Below, one piece after another: positions 7,217 to 9,930 of a stretch of DNA of 9,930 nt; position 1 is the first letter of the stretch, and every line of letters starts with the position of its first letter. Made by a program: the position numbers and the translations under genes. The notes under the pieces were generated by a model. That model had not been told where the DNA came from, ran no database searches, and was given only the letters and a program-made list of their open reading frames with translations. Source of the stretch: Deltaproteobacteria bacterium (GTDB lineage Bacteria > Myxococcota_A > UBA9160 > SZUA-336); NCBI GenBank assembly GCA_030624945.1, contig JAUXJB010000042.1:1-9930 (forward strand), read 5' to 3'.

Positions 7217-8263
7217 ATGCGGCTGCCCTTCGGACTCGACCAGCTCGAGGATCGCGCGCGCGAGCACCTGTCGCGAGGTGCCCAGGGCTACTTCTCGGAC
7301 GCGGCCTACTCCGACGCCGCGGGGCTGTTCACCACCGCGCGCGAGAACGAGGCCGCATGGCAGCACTGGTACCTGCGGCCGCGAGTGCTCGTCGACGTGA
7401 GCGAGATTCGCACGGAGACGAGCATCCTGGGCACGCCCACACGTATGCCGATCCTGGCGGCGCCATGTGCCTACAATGCCTTTGCTCACCCCGATGCGGA
7501 GCTGGCCGTGGCGCGGGCCACGGCGGGCGTCGGGGCCATCCACGTCGTGTCGACGGCGGCATCGAAGCCGCCCGAGGAGATCGCCCGTGCCGCGGCGGCC
7601 GACCGCTGGTTCCAGCTGTACAGCGACATCGATGCGGGCAAGACCGACGAGCGCCTGCGCATGGCGGAAGACGTGGGCTTCAAGGCCGTCGTCCTGACCG
7701 TCGACGCGCCCGTCGGCGCGCCCCGTTACCACGGCTATCCCGAACAGGGCTTCGGTCCGGTGGCGACCGCCAACGTGCTCGACCCGGGCCTCGAGTGGGG
7801 CGAGGTGGAGCGCATCGCCAAGCAGACAGACCTGCCGCTCGTGCTCAAGGGGATCCTGCACCCCGCCGACGCCATCCTCGCGGTTGCGCACGGAGTTGCG
7901 GGCGTGGTCGTGTCCAACCACGGCGGCCGGCAGCTCGACGGTGCGATTCCCACCGCCTTCGCACTACCGCCAATCGTCGGGGCCGTCGACGGACAGATCG
8001 AGGTGTACGTCGACGGCGGCGTGCGCTCCGCACGCGACGTGATGCGCGCGCTGGCGCTGGGAGCCCGCGCGGTCCTGATAGGCCGGCCCTACCTCTGGGC
8101 GCTGGCGATCGCTGGCGAGGAGGGCGTGCGCGAGCTCTTCGGGCGCCTGTGCGACGAGCTGCGCAACGCGATGATGCTCACCGGCCAGGTCGACGTCGCG
8201 AGCATCGACCGCGACATCGTCGTTCCCCGACCGGGAAGCTCCTACGCGAGTCCCGAGCGATAG
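7217..8263 (+). CDS. FMN-dependent 2-hydroxyacid dehydrogenase/oxidase
   Basis: This 348-residue TIM-barrel flavoprotein should oxidise an (S)-2-hydroxyacid to the 2-oxoacid, like lactate, glycolate or mandelate dehydrogenases. Active-site residues by family alignment are Tyr25 (GYFSD), Tyr135 (WFQLY), Asp163 (TVDAP), Lys211 (LVLKGI), and the catalytic base His235 with Arg238 (SNHGGRQLD, 233-241). FMN phosphate binding is by VDGGVR (265-270) and IGRPYLW (288-294). The segment between Asp163 and the conserved Trp194 is only about 30 residues, shorter than in typical members, so the mobile loop over the active site is trimmed. The usual glycine-rich YxxGGAxDE at the N-terminus reads YFSDAAYSD. 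The frame is open far upstream on this strand, but that part is antisense to the acylase. It is the only plus-strand gene here and its last 22 bases overlap the end of the convergent selenoprotein gene. Electron acceptor and substrate cannot be told. Confidence 0.9.
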   Translation: MRLPFGLDQLEDRAREHLSRGAQGYFSDAAYSDAAGLFTTARENEAAWQHWYLRPRVLVDVSEIRTETSILGTPTRMPILAAPCAYNAFAHPDAELAVARATAGVGAIHVVSTAASKPPEEIARAAAADRWFQLYSDIDAGKTDERLRMAEDVGFKAVVLTVDAPVGAPRYHGYPEQGFGPVATANVLDPGLEWGEVERIAKQTDLPLVLKGILHPADAILAVAHGVAGVVVSNHGGRQLDGAIPTAFALPPIVGAVDGQIEVYVDGGVRSARDVMRALALGARAVLIGRPYLWALAIAGEEGVRELFGRLCDELRNAMMLTGQVDVASIDRDIVVPRPGSSYASPER

Positions 8264-8793
8264 GGCTGATCCGAGTAGTGGCCTATGCCGAGGACGACGA
8301 GCAGCCGTCCAAAGCCGATGTACTGCCCGATCATCATCCCCAGCTCCAGGATCTCCGGCTCGCCGAAGTGCTCGCGCAGCTTCGCTACGAACCCATCGTC
8401 GATCGCCAGATGGTCGCAGGCCATCCGCTCGGCGAACTCGATTGCGAGCCGCTCGCGAGGGGCGAAGTGCTGCTCCTCGGGCGGAAGGTCGAGCTGGCCG
8501 ATCTTCTCCTCGTCGAGCCCCTGACGCGTCGCCGACGCGTAGCGAGCCATTGCTCAGGTGGGGCAGTCGTTCAAGCGCGCGATCTTCAGGCGCGCGAGCT
8601 CCTTGATCCGGGCATCGACGACCCCCCGCTCGTGACCGGGGGTGAACCACTCGAAGTACTGATCGAAGAACTCCGGCAGGTGCGCCAGCACGGCGTTGAG
8701 CTCCGGGTTGCGGCCGGCGGCCTCGTCGGCCTCGACGCGTTTCCGGAGCCGCGGCGAGAGCTCGGACTTGGCAATGGGTGTGATTCGGGCCAC
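8242..8793 (-). CDS. CMD/AhpD-like selenoprotein with CxxU active site (in-frame TGA = Sec80)
   Basis: Two frames usually called separate genes join into one 184-codon gene. The N-terminal half (79 residues, GTG start at 8793 with GGAGGAG upstream) ends LARLKIARLNDCPT; then TGA, GCA and ATGGCTCGC continue in the same frame with ARYASATRQGLDEEKI. The second half ends with the family's GEPEILELGMMIGQYIGFGRLLVVLGIG. Alone, each half is an incomplete carboxymuconolactone-decarboxylase/AhpD domain; together they match the usual single domain of about 180 residues. The TGA replaces the second Cys of CxxC, giving C77-P-T-U80, the position of the peroxide-reacting Cys133 in Mycobacterium AhpD. Glu65 sits 12 residues before C77, as Glu118 does in AhpD; the AhpD His at +4 is Arg84 here. 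A SECIS-like hairpin follows the TGA. No Shine-Dalgarno precedes the internal ATG at 8550, arguing against a separate second gene. Expected role: cytoplasmic peroxide or disulfide reduction. A nonsense mutation or sequencing error (TGC to TGA) is the alternative. Confidence 0.85.
8524..8540 (-). promoter_or_regulatory. Bacterial SECIS element (hairpin core)
   Basis: On the mRNA strand the 13 bases after the TGA are followed by ACGCGTC, loop GGC, GACGCGT: a perfect 7-bp stem with a 3-base loop whose first two bases are G. The loop begins 20 bases after the TGA. The bacterial SECIS consensus, as I recall it, asks for a stem of at least 4 bp, a loop of 3-14 bases with a G in the first two positions, and 16-37 bases from UGA to loop. 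All are met. SelB with Sec-tRNA would bind here. The hairpin lies in coding sequence, as bacterial SECIS elements do. No selA, selB, selC or selD is in this window. Confidence 0.8.
8554..8556 (-). other. In-frame TGA read as selenocysteine
   Basis: The codon before is ACC (Thr79) and the codon after is GCA (Ala81). It sits exactly where the CMD/AhpD family has the second active-site Cys, and it is the only stop codon between 8793 and the terminal TAG at 8244-8242. Confidence 0.83.
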
Positions 8794-8825
8794 GCGGGCT
8801 CCTCCCTCGGGTCGTCCTGCGAACG

Positions 8826-9281
8826 CTACATTCGCTGGTCGAGCTGAACGTTGTTCGAGTCCGGATCGCGCAGGAACGCGCTCTTGACCTGGCCACCGGG
8901 GGGCTCGCCGTAGGCCTTGGTGTCGCCGATCGCGGGCGGCATCACGACCTCGAAGCCGGCATCGCTCGCGCGCTGGACGACATCGTCGATGTCGTCGACC
9001 CAGAAGCTGAAGTGATGCGTCCCCACCGAAAAGAGCTGCGAGGGGCTGCCGAATGGCTCCACCGAGAGCTGCTGGTCGAGCACCACGAACGACTCGTGCG
9101 GCCCCTCGCTCCAGCCCATGTACACGCCCCGGCGCTTGCTCGGCTCGGAGCCGCCGAGCGCGGGGAGCTCTTCGATCAGATCCGCCTTGACCCGCAGACC
9201 GATCACGTCGCGGTAGAAGCGGAGCGAGCGCTCCATGTCCGTGACGCCGATGGCGACGTGGGAGATCCCGCGAATGGCCAT
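8826..9281 (-). CDS. VOC-superfamily (glyoxalase/dioxygenase fold) protein
   Basis: This 151-residue protein has the paired beta-alpha-beta-beta-beta modules of the vicinal oxygen chelate fold. Module one starts ISHVAIGVTDMERSLRFYRDVIGL (6-29) with metal-ligand candidate His8. Module two starts GTHHFSFWVDDIDDVVQRASDAGF (87-110) with His89/His90. The final strand reads DPDSNNVQLDQ (139-149), where most members have DPxGNxIEL, so the usual Glu ligand is Gln146. Possible activities include glyoxalase-type isomerisation, epimerisation or ring cleavage; none can be assigned. The start at 9281 has a near-perfect AGGAGG. The gene lies 76 bp downstream of the molybdopterin oxidoreductase and 32 bp upstream of the selenoprotein gene, so it is probably co-transcribed with the latter. 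Confidence 0.87.
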   Translation of the reverse strand: MAIRGISHVAIGVTDMERSLRFYRDVIGLRVKADLIEELPALGGSEPSKRRGVYMGWSEGPHESFVVLDQQLSVEPFGSPSQLFSVGTHHFSFWVDDIDDVVQRASDAGFEVVMPPAIGDTKAYGEPPGGQVKSAFLRDPDSNNVQLDQRM

Positions 9282-9303
9282 TTGCTCACCTCCTGTAGCT
9301 GCA

Positions 9304-9309
9304 ATTATA
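9304..9309 (-). promoter_or_regulatory. Possible -10 box (TATAAT) for the VOC-selenoprotein pair
   Basis: An exact TATAAT on the minus strand stands out in GC-rich surroundings, 22 bases before the VOC start codon and 11 upstream of its AGGAGG. It would give a leader of roughly 15 bases. No TTGACA-like -35 box and no extended -10 TG are seen at 16-18 bases, so this is tentative. Confidence 0.35.
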
Positions 9310-9357
9310 CGCGGGGCGGGGTTGCAGGGACCGCCGCAGCCTGGCTGCCCGCGGCCG

Positions 9358-9930
9358 CTACGACTGCGTGGGCTGCTGTGGGGAGAGGGCCGCGAGCTCC
9401 TCGGGCCTGAGCGGCCGCACGTTCACCGGAATCGCACTCTGGCGCGGGATCCCGGAGATCGGCTCGAAGTCCCGCTCGGTACTCACCAGGCGATTCGTGG
9501 TGCTGCCGATGTTGCGTACCTCTCCGTCCAGCTCCGGCGAGGCGCCGCGGGCGTGGGCCATCGAGATCACGCCGGGCGAGAGCTCCTCGGACCTCTCGGC
9601 GATGCCGTAGATGAAGTCGTGGTCGGAGTCGATCCGGATGACATCTCCCGATCCGACTCCGATCTTCTCCATGCAGAGCGGATTCATGAAGGCCGGATTG
9701 TAGGGGAATCTCCGGAGCAGACGCGGCAGATGATCGCCCGTCGAGTTGTACACATTCATCATCCTGCGGCTGATGAGGCGATGCGTGAACCGGTCATCCC
9801 CGTCGTACCCGCCGGATTTCGAAAACGTCTCGTTCCGGATCTCTCGAATCTGCGCGATCACCGCCTGCGGCGCCACGTTCAGGCGGACACTCCCCCGGTG
9901 CGGTCGGGCCGGCTGGACATGCACGGGCTC
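9358..9930 (-). CDS. Molybdopterin oxidoreductase, C-terminal domain (N-terminus beyond window)
   Basis: The frame is open to base 9930, so about 190 C-terminal residues are present and the true start lies outside. The sequence matches the molybdopterin-dinucleotide-binding domain of the DMSO-reductase superfamily: HRLISRRMMNVYNS, then RFPYNPAFMNPLCMEKIGVGSGDVIRIDSDH, LSPGVISMAHARG, the STTNRLVS loop and PISGIPRQSAIPVNV near the end. These pieces are diagnostic of this domain in formate-dehydrogenase-like and 'molybdopterin-dependent oxidoreductase' proteins. The cluster-binding Cys motif and the metal ligand (Ser, Cys or Sec) are outside the window, so substrate is unknown. It is the upstream gene of the VOC and selenoprotein genes on the same strand. 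Confidence 0.88.
   Translation of the reverse strand, partial: EPVHVQPARPHRGSVRLNVAPQAVIAQIREIRNETFSKSGGYDGDDRFTHRLISRRMMNVYNSTGDHLPRLLRRFPYNPAFMNPLCMEKIGVGSGDVIRIDSDHDFIYGIAERSEELSPGVISMAHARGASPELDGEVRNIGSTTNRLVSTERDFEPISGIPRQSAIPVNVRPLRPEELAALSPQQPTQS

Noticed and set aside
8242..8550. Separate 102-residue gene beginning MARYASATRQ, with a second separate gene at 8554-8793
   Set aside because: Each is half of one conserved domain, they share a frame, and the internal ATG has no Shine-Dalgarno. One gene with a recoded TGA explains both.
1..9930. CRISPR arrays, insertion sequences, tRNA or rRNA genes
   Set aside because: No repeated spacer-like pattern, transposase motif, terminal inverted repeats or RNA-gene signature was seen; nearly all sequence is explained by protein genes.

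Overview
The window is high-GC DNA with tightly packed genes, coding almost end to end and mostly on the minus strand. A porin-like outer-membrane protein and a predicted lipoprotein acylase point to a Gram-negative bacterium. Ferredoxin-linked 2-oxoacid oxidation and a molybdopterin oxidoreductase suggest a lineage of the former Deltaproteobacteria type (Myxococcota, Binatota or Desulfobacterota). That placement is inference; no marker gene here fixes the taxonomy.

Layout from left to right. (1) 1-381, minus: N-terminal part of a porin, cut by the window edge. (2) 532-4783, minus: an operon transcribed as acyl-CoA ligase, then gamma, ferredoxin, alpha and beta subunits of a 2-oxoacid:ferredoxin oxidoreductase. 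The last four genes are joined by three ATGA stop/start overlaps. The ligase has Gln where the family has its catalytic C-terminal Lys. (3) 4841-7150, minus: a PvdQ-like penicillin/acyl-homoserine-lactone acylase of the Ntn-hydrolase fold with a lipobox. (4) 7217-8263, plus: an FMN-dependent 2-hydroxyacid dehydrogenase/oxidase. (5) 8242-9930, minus: the C-terminal domain of a molybdopterin oxidoreductase, a VOC/glyoxalase-fold protein, and a carboxymuconolactone decarboxylase/AhpD-like protein.

The main discovery is the last of these. A conventional annotator would report two small adjacent genes (8554-8793 and 8242-8550). They are in the same frame, separated only by TGA GCA, and together make one full-length CMD/AhpD-family protein of 183 residues. 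The TGA falls at the second position of the CxxC active site, giving Cys-Pro-Thr-Sec. Thirteen bases after the TGA lies a perfect 7-bp hairpin with a GGC loop, as expected for a bacterial SECIS element. I read the gene as a selenoprotein: a Sec-containing AhpD-like thiol peroxidase or disulfide reductase.

How the genes may work together: the hydroxyacid dehydrogenase makes 2-oxoacids, the OFOR converts 2-oxoacids to acyl-CoA plus reduced ferredoxin, and the ligase makes acyl-CoA from free acids. The acylase could release such acids from amides. This carboxylic-acid module is a hypothesis from gene content. The molybdopterin, VOC and selenoprotein genes look like a separate transcription unit, possibly redox related.
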